Counted from the first letter of the stretch, positions 42,949 through 52,635 are shown. The stretch: 64,000 nt of DNA from Paraburkholderia largidicola (GCF_013426895.1 NZ_AP023176.1:1736001-1800000); one strand, 5' to 3'. Notes: a model not told the origin generated them from the letters alone. Made by a program: numbers and translations.

Positions 42949-44406
42949 TCAGACGCCCCAGCGCGGAATATGATGCGAGCCGAGCGATACGCAAATGTTC
43001 TTCGGTTCGAGAAACACTTCATAACTCCAGGTGCCGCCTTCGCGTCCAACGCCCGACGCCTTCGTGCCGCCAAACGGCTGGCGCAGATCGCGCACGTTCT
43101 GGCTGTTCACGAAGCACATGCCTGCTTCGACAGCGGCCGCCACGCGATGCGCGCGGCCCGTGTTCTCGGTCCACACGTAGCTGGAGAGCCCATATGAAAT
43201 ATCGTTGGCGAGGCGTATCGCTTCGGCTTCGTCGTCGAATGGAATCAGGCATGCGACTGGCCCGAAGATTTCTTCCTGCGCGATACGCATGCGGTTATCG
43301 ACATCGACGAACACGGTCGGCGTGACGAAGTTGCCGCGCTTCAATGCAGCCGGCAGAGACGGCGCGTCGAGTCCACCGCATGCGAGCGTCGCGCCTTCTT
43401 TCGGACCGAGCTCGATATAGCTGCGTACTTTCGCCAGATGCGCCTGGCTGATCATCGGGCCGATGATCGTCTGCTCGCTGAGCGGATCGCCGACGCTCAA
43501 ACGCTTCGCACGCTCGATGAACCGTTCCGCGAATGTCGCGTAGATCGACTTCTGCACGAGAATGCGCGAACCTGCCGTGCAGCGTTCGCCATTGTTCGAG
43601 AAGATCATGAACACCGCGGCATCGAGTGCGCGTTCGAAATCCGCGTCGTCGAAAATCACGAATGGCGACTTGCCGCCCAGTTCCATCGAGAACTTTTTCA
43701 AACCCGCTGTCTTGACGATCCGGTTGCCCGTCGCGGTCGAGCCGGTAAAGGAAATCGCCTGCACGTCAGGATGCGCGACGAGCGGCTCGCCGGCATCCTT
43801 GCCGTAGCCATGCACGACATTCAGCACGCCCGCAGGAATGCCCGCTTCCAGCGCGAGGTTGCCGAGCATCGACGCCGTCAGCGGCGACAGTTCGCTCATC
43901 TTCAACACGGCTGTATTGCCGAATGCAAGACACGGCGCGACTTTCCATGTCGCCGTCATGAACGGCACATTCCACGGCGAAATCAGCGCGCACACGCCGA
44001 CGGGATGAAACAGCGTGTAGTTCAGATGCGAGTCGGTCGGGTACGTATGACCGTCGACGCGCGTGCACATCTCGGCAAAGTACGTAAAGTTGTCGGCGGC
44101 ACGCGGCACCAGTTGCTTGCGCGTTTGCGAAATGGTTTGCCCCGTATCGCGTGTTTCCGTATCGGAGAGTTCCGGCACGTGCTTCGCGATCAACTCACCG
44201 AGCTTGCGCACGAGTTTCGCCCGTTCGCTCGCAGGTTTGGCGGCCCATGCGGGAAACGCGTCTTTCGCGGCACGCACGGCGGCGTCGATATCTTCCGCCG
44301 TACCGCTCGCGACTTCGGCGAGTACTTCCTGCGTGGCCGGGTTCACTGTTTCGAAGTAATCGCGCGCTGCCTTCGGTTTGCCGTTGATCAGATGGTCGAT
44401 TCGCAT
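42949..44406 (-). CDS. hpaE: 5-carboxymethyl-2-hydroxymuconate-semialdehyde dehydrogenase
   Basis: NAD-dependent ALDH that oxidises the ring-fission semialdehyde to the dicarboxylate. The 485-residue protein has PWNVPFMTATWKVAPCLAFGN near residue 145, the catalytic Glu in MELGGKSPFVIFDDADFERAL near 250 and the nucleophilic Cys in FSNNGERCTAGSRIL near 284; the C-terminus GGTKASGVGREGGTWSYEVFLEPKNICV is characteristic of HpaE. Starts at ATG 44406 (MRIDHLINGKPK), 16 bp after the hpaG1 stop. Confidence 0.93.
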   Translation of the reverse strand: MRIDHLINGKPKAARDYFETVNPATQEVLAEVASGTAEDIDAAVRAAKDAFPAWAAKPASERAKLVRKLGELIAKHVPELSDTETRDTGQTISQTRKQLVPRAADNFTYFAEMCTRVDGHTYPTDSHLNYTLFHPVGVCALISPWNVPFMTATWKVAPCLAFGNTAVLKMSELSPLTASMLGNLALEAGIPAGVLNVVHGYGKDAGEPLVAHPDVQAISFTGSTATGNRIVKTAGLKKFSMELGGKSPFVIFDDADFERALDAAVFMIFSNNGERCTAGSRILVQKSIYATFAERFIERAKRLSVGDPLSEQTIIGPMISQAHLAKVRSYIELGPKEGATLACGGLDAPSLPAALKRGNFVTPTVFVDVDNRMRIAQEEIFGPVACLIPFDDEAEAIRLANDISYGLSSYVWTENTGRAHRVAAAVEAGMCFVNSQNVRDLRQPFGGTKASGVGREGGTWSYEVFLEPKNICVSLGSHHIPRWGV

Positions 44407-44422
44407 GGCGAGTCCTGAATAG

Positions 44423-45181
44423 TCAAACGCGGTTGAAGTCCGCGTCGGAAACGATCGTGTTGACGAGACGGCCCAAACCGTCTATTTCGCAGACGACTTC
44501 ATCGCCCGCATTCACATTGACGACGCCCTCGGGCGTGCCCGTCAGAATGATGTCGCCGGGTGCGAGTGTCATGAAGCTGCTGAGGTACTCGATCAGCGCG
44601 GGAATGTCTGTCACCAGATCGCGCGTATTGCCGTTCTGATGCAGCGTGCCGTTCACATACGTGCGCAATTCGAGTTGCGCGACATCGGAGATATCGGCGG
44701 CATCGACGAACCAGGGGCCGAGAACCGTGCCGCCGTCGCGGTTCTTCACGCGCAGATTCGGCCGATAGTAGTTCTCCAGATAATCGCGAATCGCATAGTC
44801 GTTCGCGATCATATAGCCGACCACGTAGTGCATCGCGTCGTCGCGCGTCACCTCTTTCGCCGGCCGGCCGATCACGACGGCAAGCTCGCACTCGTAGTGC
44901 ATGAACGTCACGTCGGAAGGACGCCGTGTGACGCCGCGATGACCGATCACACCGCCCGCGCCCTTGAGAAAAACGAGCGGCTCGTCCTGTTTCGAGAATT
45001 GCAGTTCCTTTGCGTGCTCCGCGTAATTCAGTCCGAGCGCGAAGATCGTGCCGGGCTGAATCGGCGCAAGCCAGACGACTTCGTCCTCGCGGCACACACG
45101 GCCATCGGCGAGACGCACGCCATATTCGTGCGGATACGCTTCATGAATCGCGCCTGCGTAGGCAACACGGCCGCGCATCAT
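44423..45181 (-). CDS. hpaG1: HpaG-type isomerase/decarboxylase, C-terminal subunit (FAH family)
   Basis: One half of the bifunctional 4-hydroxyphenylacetate-degradation isomerase/decarboxylase, encoded separately here. The 252-residue FAH-fold protein has FALGLNYAEHAKEL near residues 47-60, LVFLKGAGGVIGHRG near 68-82, the metal-binding YECELAVVIGRPAKEV near 95-110 and LAPGDIILTGTPEGV near 213-227. Start ATG 45181 (tandem ATG, MMRGRVAYAG) overlaps the stop of the upstream half by 4 bp, ensuring equal synthesis. In E. coli HpaG both halves form one polypeptide; in many Proteobacteria they are split, as here. Confidence 0.88.
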   Translation of the reverse strand: MMRGRVAYAGAIHEAYPHEYGVRLADGRVCREDEVVWLAPIQPGTIFALGLNYAEHAKELQFSKQDEPLVFLKGAGGVIGHRGVTRRPSDVTFMHYECELAVVIGRPAKEVTRDDAMHYVVGYMIANDYAIRDYLENYYRPNLRVKNRDGGTVLGPWFVDAADISDVAQLELRTYVNGTLHQNGNTRDLVTDIPALIEYLSSFMTLAPGDIILTGTPEGVVNVNAGDEVVCEIDGLGRLVNTIVSDADFNRV

Positions 45182-45942
45182 CGTCCGCCTCCTTCTTTTG
45201 CCGTCATCGAGAAACGCAGCGGCAGCCAGTCGCCAATCGCAATGCTGATTTGGTCGCCCGCGTGCGCGATCGGCACACCATGCGGAACGCCCAGCGTCAG
45301 CACGTCGCCGGGCGCGAGCGTCATGAAGTCGGTAACGTCGGCAATCAGGCGCGCGACGTTGCGAACGAAGGTCGACGTGTTCGCCATGAACGGCGCTTTG
45401 CCTTCGATACTGATTGCGACGCGCAGCGCATCGGGATCGACCACATGCCGACGCGCGACAAGGGCAGGACCCATCACGCAAAAACCATCGCGCGCACGGA
45501 ATCGCACCGAGGGCCGATAAACGCTTTCGTGAGGCACGCACAGGTCGGCCACGATCGTGTAGCCCGCGACATACGAAAGAGCGCTCTCGACGCTGACACG
45601 GCAAGCCGTACGCCCGATCACGACACCGAGCGAGCCGCCCACCTGCACGCCTTGTTCATCATCCGGAACAACGACCTTTGCACGATGACCGGCGAACGTA
45701 TTGCGCGGCTTCACATACAGCACGGGTGCTTTCGGCGGCGCTTTATAAGGCGCCGCGTTGACCGCGTCTCCGAGTGCATCGAGCGCGGCGCGATCGTTCA
45801 ACAGCGTTCCGTAGACCGTGCCATCCACGGGCGCCCTGCATGCCGTTCCACTCGCAAGCAATGCGCCCACGGTCTGCGCATCGACGTCACGTGCGAACGG
45901 CTCGGCTTCCAGATGAATCCGGTGATCGTCGAGTGCGAACAT
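45178..45942 (-). CDS. hpaG2: HpaG-type isomerase/decarboxylase, N-terminal subunit (FAH family)
   Basis: The other half of the HpaG activity, 254 residues, FAH fold. It contains VLYVKPRNTFAGHRA near residues 62-76 and VQVGGSLGVVIGRTACRV near 88-105, and LAPGDVLTLGVPHGVPIAHAGD near 212-233. Start ATG 45942 (MFALDDHRIHLEA) is the first gene of the hpa operon; a longer open frame to 46152 crosses the promoter region. A 14-bp inverted repeat lies 23 bp upstream. Confidence 0.87.
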   Translation of the reverse strand: MFALDDHRIHLEAEPFARDVDAQTVGALLASGTACRAPVDGTVYGTLLNDRAALDALGDAVNAAPYKAPPKAPVLYVKPRNTFAGHRAKVVVPDDEQGVQVGGSLGVVIGRTACRVSVESALSYVAGYTIVADLCVPHESVYRPSVRFRARDGFCVMGPALVARRHVVDPDALRVAISIEGKAPFMANTSTFVRNVARLIADVTDFMTLAPGDVLTLGVPHGVPIAHAGDQISIAIGDWLPLRFSMTAKEGGGR

Positions 45943-45964
45943 GGGCTGCCTGTATCCGTCATTC

Positions 45965-45978
45965 ACTAATATCTTAGT
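45965..45978. promoter_or_regulatory. inverted repeat, candidate MarR-type (HpaR-like) operator
   Basis: ACTAATATCTTAGT: ACTAA and TTAGT arms with a 4-bp centre, 23 bp upstream of the first hpa start codon. HpaR of E. coli is a MarR-family repressor that binds AT-rich dyads in this position. No hpaR gene is in this window. Confidence 0.45.
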
Positions 45979-46083
45979 AGTATTCGCGCCGTGCTCTTCC
46001 CGGTCAAGCGCATTGGCTTCTTGCGCGGGTTTTCCCTGGCGCAACGCCTCCAGGCGCCCGGCGCCGAAAAAAGAATGAGAAAA

Positions 46084-46098
46084 ACTGGTATGACCAGT
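46084..46098. promoter_or_regulatory. GntR/FadR-subfamily operator (TGGT-NNN-ACCA) upstream of glcG
   Basis: ACTGGTATGACCAGT is a perfect 6-bp dyad with 3-bp centre and contains TGGTATGACCA, the core recognised by PdhR/GlcC/LldR-type regulators. It is about 175 bp upstream of the glcG start. GlcC controls glycolate genes in E. coli, so the site fits glcG-glcB. Confidence 0.65.
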
Positions 46099-46273
46099 GT
46101 TCCACCGGGTCGACAAGTCGCCTGGAACCCGGAACAATGGACACCAAGTCATATATAAGACTGGACCTCGCGTGCACGTTTGCAGTGCGCGCGGACGTCG
46201 GCTGACATGTGCATGCGCGGCTTGCGGCCGGTCTGTCGGTGGTATTCACTTCAATCGTTTCAGGAATCGCAAC

Positions 46274-46690
46274 ATGCAGACAAAATCCGTGCTGACGGTC
46301 GCCGAGTCGACGAAAATCATCGAAGCGGCGCGCGCCGAAGCCGAACGCAACCAGTGGGCCGTCACGATCGCGGTGGTGGACGACGGCGGCCATCTGCTGT
46401 CGTTGCTGCGCCTCGACAACTGCGCGCCCGTCGGCGCCTACATCGCGACGGATAAAGCCCGCACCGCCGCGCTCGGCCGCCGCGAATCGAAGCAGTACGA
46501 GGACATGATCAACAACGGCCGCACCGCGTTCCTGAGCGCGCCGCTGTCGGGCACGCTGGAAGGCGGCGTACCCGTTGTGGTAAATGGTCAGGTGGTCGGC
46601 GCCGTCGGTGTTTCCGGCGTCAAGGCCGATCAGGATGCGCAAGTGGCAAAGGCCGGTGCCGCGGCCGTTGCCAGCCAAGCGAACGGCTGA
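46274..46690 (+). CDS. glcG: GlcG/HbpS-family heme-binding protein
   Basis: A 138-residue single-domain GlcG/HbpS fold: [25 protein letters not shown] at residues 26-50, [23 protein letters not shown] near 56-78 and [34 protein letters not shown] near 97-130, all characteristic. In E. coli glcG belongs to the glcDEFGB glycolate operon. Start ATG 46274 ([12 protein letters not shown]). It precedes glcB by 55 bp, the same order as in E. coli. Function is thought to be heme sensing or binding; not proven. Confidence 0.88.
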   Translation: MQTKSVLTVAESTKIIEAARAEAERNQWAVTIAVVDDGGHLLSLLRLDNCAPVGAYIATDKARTAALGRRESKQYEDMINNGRTAFLSAPLSGTLEGGVPVVVNGQVVGAVGVSGVKADQDAQVAKAGAAAVASQANG

Positions 46691-46745
46691 ACGCCGCGCT
46701 AACAAGAAAAATTTGCCCCCCGAATTTGCCACTCTTGGAACAGCC

Positions 46746-48926
46746 ATGACTCAATTGACCCAACGCGGCGGATTGCAGGTCGCCGCAAACCTCGAACAGT
46801 TCATCGAGAAGGAAGCCCTGCCTGGAACCGGTGTCGATAGCGCCGCGTTCTGGGCCGGTTTCGATGCCCTCGTGCACGATCTCGCGCCGAAGAACCGCGC
46901 GCTGCTCGCCGAACGCGACCGCCTGCAGGTCGAACTGGACACATGGCATCGCGCGAATCCGGGCCCGGTGCGCGATCTGCGCGCATACCGCGGCTTCCTC
47001 GAAAGCATCGGCTATATCGTGCCGACGCCCGCCGGCGTGAAAGCGACGACCGACAATGTCGACCGCGAAATCGCCGAACAGGCGGGCCCGCAGCTCGTCG
47101 TGCCGCTGTCGAACCAGCGTTACGCGCTGAACGCCGCGAACGCGCGCTGGGGCAGCCTGTATGACGCGCTGTACGGCACCGATGCGATCGACGAAACCGA
47201 CGGCGCGGAACGCACCGCGAAGTTCAACCCGGTGCGCGGCGCGCGCGTGATCGCATTCGCGCGCAAGTTCCTCGACGACGCCGCGCCGCTCGCGAATGCC
47301 TCGCATAAGGACGCAACGGGCTATCGCGTCGAGAACGGCAAGCTGAGCGTTGCGCTGAAGAATGGCACGGCCGCGCTGCAGGACGAAGCGCAATTCATCG
47401 GCTATCAGGGCGACGCGAATGCGCCGACGGCCGTGCTGCTCAAACACAACGGCCTGCACTTCGAAATCCAGATCGACGCCGACGACTCGATCGGCAAGAC
47501 CGACCCCGCGCACGTCAAGGACGTGCTGATGGAAGCGGCTGTCAGCACGATCATCGATTGCGAAGACTCGGTGGCCGCCGTCGATGCCGACGACAAGGTA
47601 CTGCTCTACCGCAACTGGCTCGGCCTGATGGTCGGCAATCTGACGGAAGAAGTGACGAAGGGCGGCAAGACCTTCACGCGCCGCCTGAACGCGGACCGCG
47701 AGTATCAAGGCGCGAACGGCCAGCCGGTGAAGCTGCATGGGCGCTCGCTGCTGTTCATCCGCAACGTCGGCCATCTGATGACGAACCCGGCCGTGCTCGA
47801 CCGCGACGGCAACGAGATTCCCGAAGGCATTCTCGACGGCGTCGTCACGACGCTGTGCGCGCTGCACGACCGCACGCACAAGCTCAATTCGCGCACGGGC
47901 TCGATCTATATCGTCAAGCCGAAGATGCATGGCCCGGCTGAAGTCGCGTTCGCGAGCGAGCTGTTCTCGCGCGTCGAAGACCTGCTCGGCCTCGCGCGCA
48001 ACACGATCAAGATGGGCATCATGGACGAGGAGCGCCGCACCAGCGTGAACCTCGCCGCATGCATCGGCCAGGCTGCGGAGCGCGTCGCGTTCATCAACAC
48101 GGGCTTCCTCGACCGCACGGGCGACGAGATGCACAGCTCGATGGAAGCGGGCCCGATGATGCGCAAGGGCGATATGAAGTCGAGCAAGTGGATCGCCGCC
48201 TATGAGCGCAGCAACGTGCTCGTCGGCCTCGCGGCAGGCCTGCGCGGCCGCGCGCAGATCGGCAAGGGCATGTGGGCGATGCCCGACCTGATGAAAGCGA
48301 TGCTCGAACAGAAGATCGCGCATCCGAAAGCAGGCGCGAACACGGCATGGGTGCCCTCGCCCACGGCCGCGACGCTGCACGCGCTGCATTATCACCAGGT
48401 CGACGTGCAGGCCGTTCAGAAGGAACTGGAGCGCACGGATTTCGCCGGCGTTCGCGATGAACTGCTGGACGGACTGCTGACGATTCCCGTCGTCGAACGC
48501 GCGCAATGGAACGAGCAGGAGATCCGCAGCGAAGTCGAGAACAACGCGCAAGGCATTCTCGGCTATGTGGTGCGCTGGATCGATCAGGGCGTCGGTTGCT
48601 CGAAGGTGCCGGACATCCACAACGTCGGCCTGATGGAAGACCGCGCGACGCTGCGCATTTCGAGCCAGCACATCGCGAACTGGCTGCGCCACGGCGTGAT
48701 CCAGCCGGAGTTCGTGCGCGAGACGATGGAGCGCATGGCAGCCGTGGTCGATCAGCAAAACGCAAGCGACCCGCACTACAAGCCGATGGCGCCGAACTTC
48801 GATGGTTCGATCGCGTTCAAGGCCGCGTGCGCGCTGGTGTTCGAAGGTTGCGCGCAGCCTAGCGGTTACACGGAACCGCTGCTGCACAAGTTCCGTTTGC
48901 AATTGAAGGCAGCAGGCAAAGCGTAA
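46746..48926 (+). CDS. glcB: malate synthase G
   Basis: Condenses glyoxylate with acetyl-CoA to malate, completing glyoxylate/glycolate assimilation. The 726-residue length is typical of the G isoform, with [28 protein letters not shown] near residues 375-402, the acidic catalytic block [17 protein letters not shown] near 262-278, and [22 protein letters not shown] near 623-645. Start ATG 46746 ([11 protein letters not shown]) lies 55 bp after glcG. An antisense open frame of similar length is a GC-rich shadow. A strong terminator follows. Confidence 0.95.
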   Translation: MTQLTQRGGLQVAANLEQFIEKEALPGTGVDSAAFWAGFDALVHDLAPKNRALLAERDRLQVELDTWHRANPGPVRDLRAYRGFLESIGYIVPTPAGVKATTDNVDREIAEQAGPQLVVPLSNQRYALNAANARWGSLYDALYGTDAIDETDGAERTAKFNPVRGARVIAFARKFLDDAAPLANASHKDATGYRVENGKLSVALKNGTAALQDEAQFIGYQGDANAPTAVLLKHNGLHFEIQIDADDSIGKTDPAHVKDVLMEAAVSTIIDCEDSVAAVDADDKVLLYRNWLGLMVGNLTEEVTKGGKTFTRRLNADREYQGANGQPVKLHGRSLLFIRNVGHLMTNPAVLDRDGNEIPEGILDGVVTTLCALHDRTHKLNSRTGSIYIVKPKMHGPAEVAFASELFSRVEDLLGLARNTIKMGIMDEERRTSVNLAACIGQAAERVAFINTGFLDRTGDEMHSSMEAGPMMRKGDMKSSKWIAAYERSNVLVGLAAGLRGRAQIGKGMWAMPDLMKAMLEQKIAHPKAGANTAWVPSPTAATLHALHYHQVDVQAVQKELERTDFAGVRDELLDGLLTIPVVERAQWNEQEIRSEVENNAQGILGYVVRWIDQGVGCSKVPDIHNVGLMEDRATLRISSQHIANWLRHGVIQPEFVRETMERMAAVVDQQNASDPHYKPMAPNFDGSIAFKAACALVFEGCAQPSGYTEPLLHKFRLQLKAAGKA

Positions 48927-48956
48927 TTTCACGCGTTTAGTCGCTGCACGAAGTCA

Positions 48957-48998
48957 AAACGCCGGCCGGGTCTTTCGAGATCCGGCCGGCGTTTCTGT
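48957..48998 (+). terminator. bidirectional rho-independent terminator after glcB
   Basis: A long stem, AAACGCCGGCCGGGTC against GATCCGGCCGGCGTTT with a small loop, followed by TTTCTGTTTT on the plus strand and by a T-rich run on the minus strand. It serves glcB and the convergent MFS gene whose stop is at 49001. Confidence 0.85.
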
Positions 48999-49000
48999 TT

Positions 49001-50440
49001 TCAGTGGCACAGCTCTTCGAGCCGCATGCCGTTCGTCTTAGGCCCGAATCCGCCGATCGAAATCATCACCACGAGCATGCACGCCGTAATCCCGACGAAC
49101 ACGCCCGCCACGCCGAACTCACGCAACAGATGCGCGATCATGAAACCCGACATCATCGCGCCGACGCGGCTCGCGGAATAAACGATCCCATTTGCGCGGC
49201 AACGGATGCGCGTCGGAAACAGCTCGGCCTGGTACGCGTGATAGCACACGGAAATGGTCTGCCCCGCGAGGCTGATGAGCACGCCCAGCACGATCAGCGG
49301 CATCACCGTTTTCACCTGGCCGAACATCAGCCCGAACACGACGACCGCAAACGCGGAACCGACGATCAGCCATTTGCGCTGCACCTTGTCGGCGAACAGC
49401 ATCGCGAGCAATGGCCCGCAAGGCAGCGCAATCGCGATGATGAACGAATACAGCAGGCTCTTCGTCACGGTGATGCCCTGACCGATCAGCAGCGTCGGCA
49501 CCCAGTTCGCGAACCCGTAGTAACCGATCGCCTGGCAGAAGTTGAACACGATCAGCATGATGAGGCGCGACCGGTACGGCGGCTGCCACAATTCCGCTAG
49601 CGATGCGCGGCGATGCACGGGTTGCTCGACGACGGGCAGCGGCGCGGGTAGCGCACGGCCCGTCTGCTCGATAGCCATCTCCTCCATCTTTCTGACCACG
49701 CGCTCGCCTCGCTCGACGTGTCCGTGACTGGCGAGCCAACGCGGACTCTCCGGCACGACGAGCCGGATGAACCACACGATCACCGCGCCAGCCGAGCCCA
49801 GCAGCACGACCCAGCGCCAGCCGTCGATACCCGCCAGCGTAACCGGCACGAGCCAGTACGAGAGAATCGCGGCGGCGGGCGCGGCAGCGAACATCACGGC
49901 CTGATTGAACGCCATCGCGCGGCCCCGCATATGCTGGGGTACGAGTTCGGTGATATAGCTGTCGATCGTCACGATCTCGATCCCCACGCCGATTCCCGTG
50001 ATGAAGCGCCACAGGATCAACCCTTCCGGCGAGGTCTGAAACGCCATGATCGCGGAGCCGATCGAATACCACAGCAGCGAAACCGTGAAGACCTTGCGCC
50101 GCCCGAAGCGGTCCGGCAACCAGCCGAAGCAGAACGTGCCGACGAACAGGCCCGCAAACGTCGATGCAATGAATCCCGCAATGCCCTGAAGGCCGAAGAA
50201 CGATTCCGTCGTGGTCTTGAGCAGCCCGCTCTTCGCCATGCCCGGCGCGATATAGCCGGTGAAGATGAGGTCGTAGACCTCGAAGAAACCGCCGAGCGAA
50301 ATCAGCAGCACGAGCATCCATAGATGCCGCGTGACGGGCAAGCGGTCCATCCGCGCCGACAACGCCGCAGCCGCGCGCAAATGGGTCTGTGCATCGGAAG
50401 GCGCAAACGGGGGATTGTCTGCGGTGATAGTACGCTGCAT
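49001..50440 (-). CDS. MFS transporter (metabolite:H+ symporter type)
   Basis: A 479-residue major facilitator with about 12 spans, the conserved loop-2 motif GWLPDRFGRRKVF near residue 109 and VPESPRWLASHGH near 228 as in the sugar/aromatic-acid:H+ symporter group, and a large cytosolic loop in the middle. C-terminal half contains FPTRIRCRANGIVYSASRVGAMMSG, typical of metabolite:H+ symporters. Starts at ATG 50440 (MQRTITADNPPF). It lies downstream of the CoA-transferase and lyase genes with a 96-bp gap and probably imports the acid that they degrade. Confidence 0.87.
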   Translation of the reverse strand: MQRTITADNPPFAPSDAQTHLRAAAALSARMDRLPVTRHLWMLVLLISLGGFFEVYDLIFTGYIAPGMAKSGLLKTTTESFFGLQGIAGFIASTFAGLFVGTFCFGWLPDRFGRRKVFTVSLLWYSIGSAIMAFQTSPEGLILWRFITGIGVGIEIVTIDSYITELVPQHMRGRAMAFNQAVMFAAAPAAAILSYWLVPVTLAGIDGWRWVVLLGSAGAVIVWFIRLVVPESPRWLASHGHVERGERVVRKMEEMAIEQTGRALPAPLPVVEQPVHRRASLAELWQPPYRSRLIMLIVFNFCQAIGYYGFANWVPTLLIGQGITVTKSLLYSFIIAIALPCGPLLAMLFADKVQRKWLIVGSAFAVVVFGLMFGQVKTVMPLIVLGVLISLAGQTISVCYHAYQAELFPTRIRCRANGIVYSASRVGAMMSGFMIAHLLREFGVAGVFVGITACMLVVMISIGGFGPKTNGMRLEELCH

Positions 50441-50536
50441 GAATGTCTCCTGAAGTTCACCATCGGTCTTTAATTAGTTCGGATACCTGATGGTTGATGA
50501 TTCGTTCGCGTCTTTGCTTTCTCGCCTGCCAGACGT

Positions 50537-51688
50537 TCAGGCGGCCGCCCTGCCCGTCAGCCGCGCCAGAATCTCCTGCGTATGCTCGCCGACCTTCGCC
50601 AGTGCCTGACGCACGCCGGGGCGGCGACCGCCCATCGTCAGCGGAAGCAGCACGACTTCCGTGGTGTCGCCGTCGTCGGTCTGCATCGGCACGAGGCCGC
50701 CGCTTTGCTTCAGATGCGGATCGTCGAACAGTTGATCGGGACGCACGATCGGCGCGTAAGGAATGCCCGCCGCTTCCAGCTTCGGCGCGAGTTCGTCCAC
50801 GCGGTGGTGCTCAAGGATCTCGCCGAGCCGCGCGAGCAGTTCAGGACGCACGGCGACACGCATCGCGTTGTCCGCGAAGTGCGGTTCATCGGCGAGATCG
50901 GGGCGACCGATCACGTCGCAGAGCGTGACGAACTGCTTGTCGCTCACGGCGCCGATGAACAGTTGCTCGTCATTCGCCAGCGTGAACACGTCGTACACGC
51001 TCCATGCCGAGACGCGCGACGGCATCGGCGGCGGCGCTTCGTGCGTCATCGCGTATTGCTGCATATGCTGACCAGCGAGAAACACGCAGTTCTCGAACAG
51101 CGCACTTTGCACTTCCTGTCCGCGCCCCGTGAAATCGCGCTCGCGCAGCGCTGCCAGCACGCCGATCGCGCCGAACATGCCGCCCATGATGTCGTTGACC
51201 GACGTACCCGCGCGCAATGGCCGCCCCACCGGCCCCGTCATGTATGAGAGCCCGCCCATCATCTGCACGACTTCATCCAGTGCGAGACGCTTTTCATATG
51301 GCCCCGGCAAAAAGCCCTTGTGAGACACGTAAATCAGGCGCGGAAACTTCTTCGACAAGGTGTCGTAGTCGAGCCCGAGTTTCGTCATCAGGCCGGGCCG
51401 GAAGTTTTCGAGCATCACGTCGCACTGACCGATCAGTTCTTCGGCGGCTGCGTGGCCTTCGGGCGTGTTGATATCGAGCACGACGCTCTTCTTGTTGCGA
51501 TTGAACGTGCGGAAAAAGCCGATGCCGAGCCCCGGCAGCTTGCGCGTCTTGTCGCCGCCTGGCGGCTCGATCTTGATGACCTCTGCGCCGAGATCCGCGA
51601 GGATCATCCCGCACGTCGGGCCCATGACCATGTGAGTGAATTCGACGACGCGCACGCCGTCGAGAGGCAGTCGAGTGGAAGTGCTCAT
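50537..51688 (-). CDS. CaiB/BaiF-family (class III) CoA-transferase
   Basis: A 383-residue class III CoA-transferase. N-terminal LDGVRVVEFTHMVMGPTCGMILADLGAEVIKIEPP at residues 8-43 is the CoA-binding opening; GFFRTFNRNKKSVVLDINTPEG and DVMLENFRPGLMTKLGL around 58-105 are hallmark segments, including the acidic residue that forms the enzyme-CoA intermediate. Start ATG 51688 (MSTSTRLPLDG), 8 bp after the lyase stop. It would activate a carboxylic acid to its CoA ester, which the neighbouring lyase then cleaves. Confidence 0.9.
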   Translation of the reverse strand: MSTSTRLPLDGVRVVEFTHMVMGPTCGMILADLGAEVIKIEPPGGDKTRKLPGLGIGFFRTFNRNKKSVVLDINTPEGHAAAEELIGQCDVMLENFRPGLMTKLGLDYDTLSKKFPRLIYVSHKGFLPGPYEKRLALDEVVQMMGGLSYMTGPVGRPLRAGTSVNDIMGGMFGAIGVLAALRERDFTGRGQEVQSALFENCVFLAGQHMQQYAMTHEAPPPMPSRVSAWSVYDVFTLANDEQLFIGAVSDKQFVTLCDVIGRPDLADEPHFADNAMRVAVRPELLARLGEILEHHRVDELAPKLEAAGIPYAPIVRPDQLFDDPHLKQSGGLVPMQTDDGDTTEVVLLPLTMGGRRPGVRQALAKVGEHTQEILARLTGRAAA

Positions 51689-51696
51689 GGTGGCCC

Positions 51697-52635
51697 TCAG
51701 GCAATAGCAGTGTGATTGGCAAAGGTTTTGGGCAAGCCCGCGCGCCACAGCGAGCCGTGCAGCGTTTCGTCCGGCAGCCACAGCGCGACCTTCGCGCGCA
51801 ACGCGAGAAGCCGTTCGATATCGATGCCCGTTTCAATGCCCATGTCCGCGAGCATGAACGCGAGGTCTTCGCTCGACGCGTTGCCGCTCGCGCCCGGCGC
51901 ATGCGGACAGCCGCCGATGCCCGCGAGCGTGGCATCGAAGCGAGCAACGCCCGCCTCCAGCGCCGCATAGACGTTCGCGAGCGCGAGGCCGCGCGTGTCG
52001 TGAAAATGGCCGCAGCAGAAGCGCCCGCCCGCGATGCGCCGCGCTTTCTCGAACAGATCGCGCACGGCGGCAGGGCTCGCGTAGCCGACGGTATCCGCGA
52101 TGCTCACGACATCCGCGCCCGCATCGAGCAGCGCCTGCATGCAGCGCAGCACCTCGGACTGATCGACGGTGCCTTGAATCGTGCAGCCGAACGCGGTGCC
52201 GATGCCGCCTTCGATCAGCGTCTTCGAACCCGAAGCGTCGCGCGCGGCACGCATGCGCGCGACTTCCGCGATCACTTCATCGGGCGTCTTGCGCAGGTTC
52301 GCAACGCTATGCGCGTGGCTCGCGGACAGCGGCACGAGCATCAGGTCGGCGTGTGAATCGATGGCGCGCTCGGCGCCCTTCAGATTCGGCACGAGCACCG
52401 ACACGCGCAACTCCGGCAGCGTCTTCGCAAACGCGACGAGTTCCGCCGTGTCCGCCAGTTGCGGCAACAGACGCGCGGGCACGAAGGAACCGACTTCGAT
52501 TTCGCGCTGACCGGCTGCATATGCATCGGCGATCCATTCGATTTTCCGATGCGTCGGCAGAAGGGTCTGGATGCTTTGCAGCCCGTCGCGCAAGCCGACT
52601 TCGCGGATCACGACGCTCGATGGGAATGGGGGCAT
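51697..52635 (-). CDS. hydroxymethylglutaryl-CoA lyase-like protein
   Basis: A 312-residue DRE-TIM barrel lyase. The opening VIREVGLRDGLQSIQ (residues 8-22) has the R-D and Q of the active site; the loop LAGIGGCPHAPGASGNASSEDL near 240-260 has the catalytic Cys motif of HMG-CoA lyases; FCCGHFHDTRGLALANVYAAL near 205-225 gives the metal His pair. Starts at ATG 52635. It is first in an operon with the CoA-transferase and MFS genes. It may cleave HMG-CoA or a similar hydroxyacyl-CoA (citramalyl-type). Confidence 0.88.
   Translation of the reverse strand: MPPFPSSVVIREVGLRDGLQSIQTLLPTHRKIEWIADAYAAGQREIEVGSFVPARLLPQLADTAELVAFAKTLPELRVSVLVPNLKGAERAIDSHADLMLVPLSASHAHSVANLRKTPDEVIAEVARMRAARDASGSKTLIEGGIGTAFGCTIQGTVDQSEVLRCMQALLDAGADVVSIADTVGYASPAAVRDLFEKARRIAGGRFCCGHFHDTRGLALANVYAALEAGVARFDATLAGIGGCPHAPGASGNASSEDLAFMLADMGIETGIDIERLLALRAKVALWLPDETLHGSLWRAGLPKTFANHTAIA

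Larger units (their letters stand above)
45943..46273. other. divergent regulatory region between the hpa operon and glcG-glcB
   Basis: About 330 bp shared by two divergent transcription units. It contains two inverted repeats reported separately at 45965-45978 and 46084-46098. No small gene is convincing within it. Confidence 0.5.

Noticed and set aside
46620..48932. A 770-codon open frame antisense to glcB
   Set aside because: The plus strand encodes a full-length malate synthase G with clear motifs; the antisense frame is rich in Arg/His/Ala/Val with no domain, as expected from GC-rich third-position bias.
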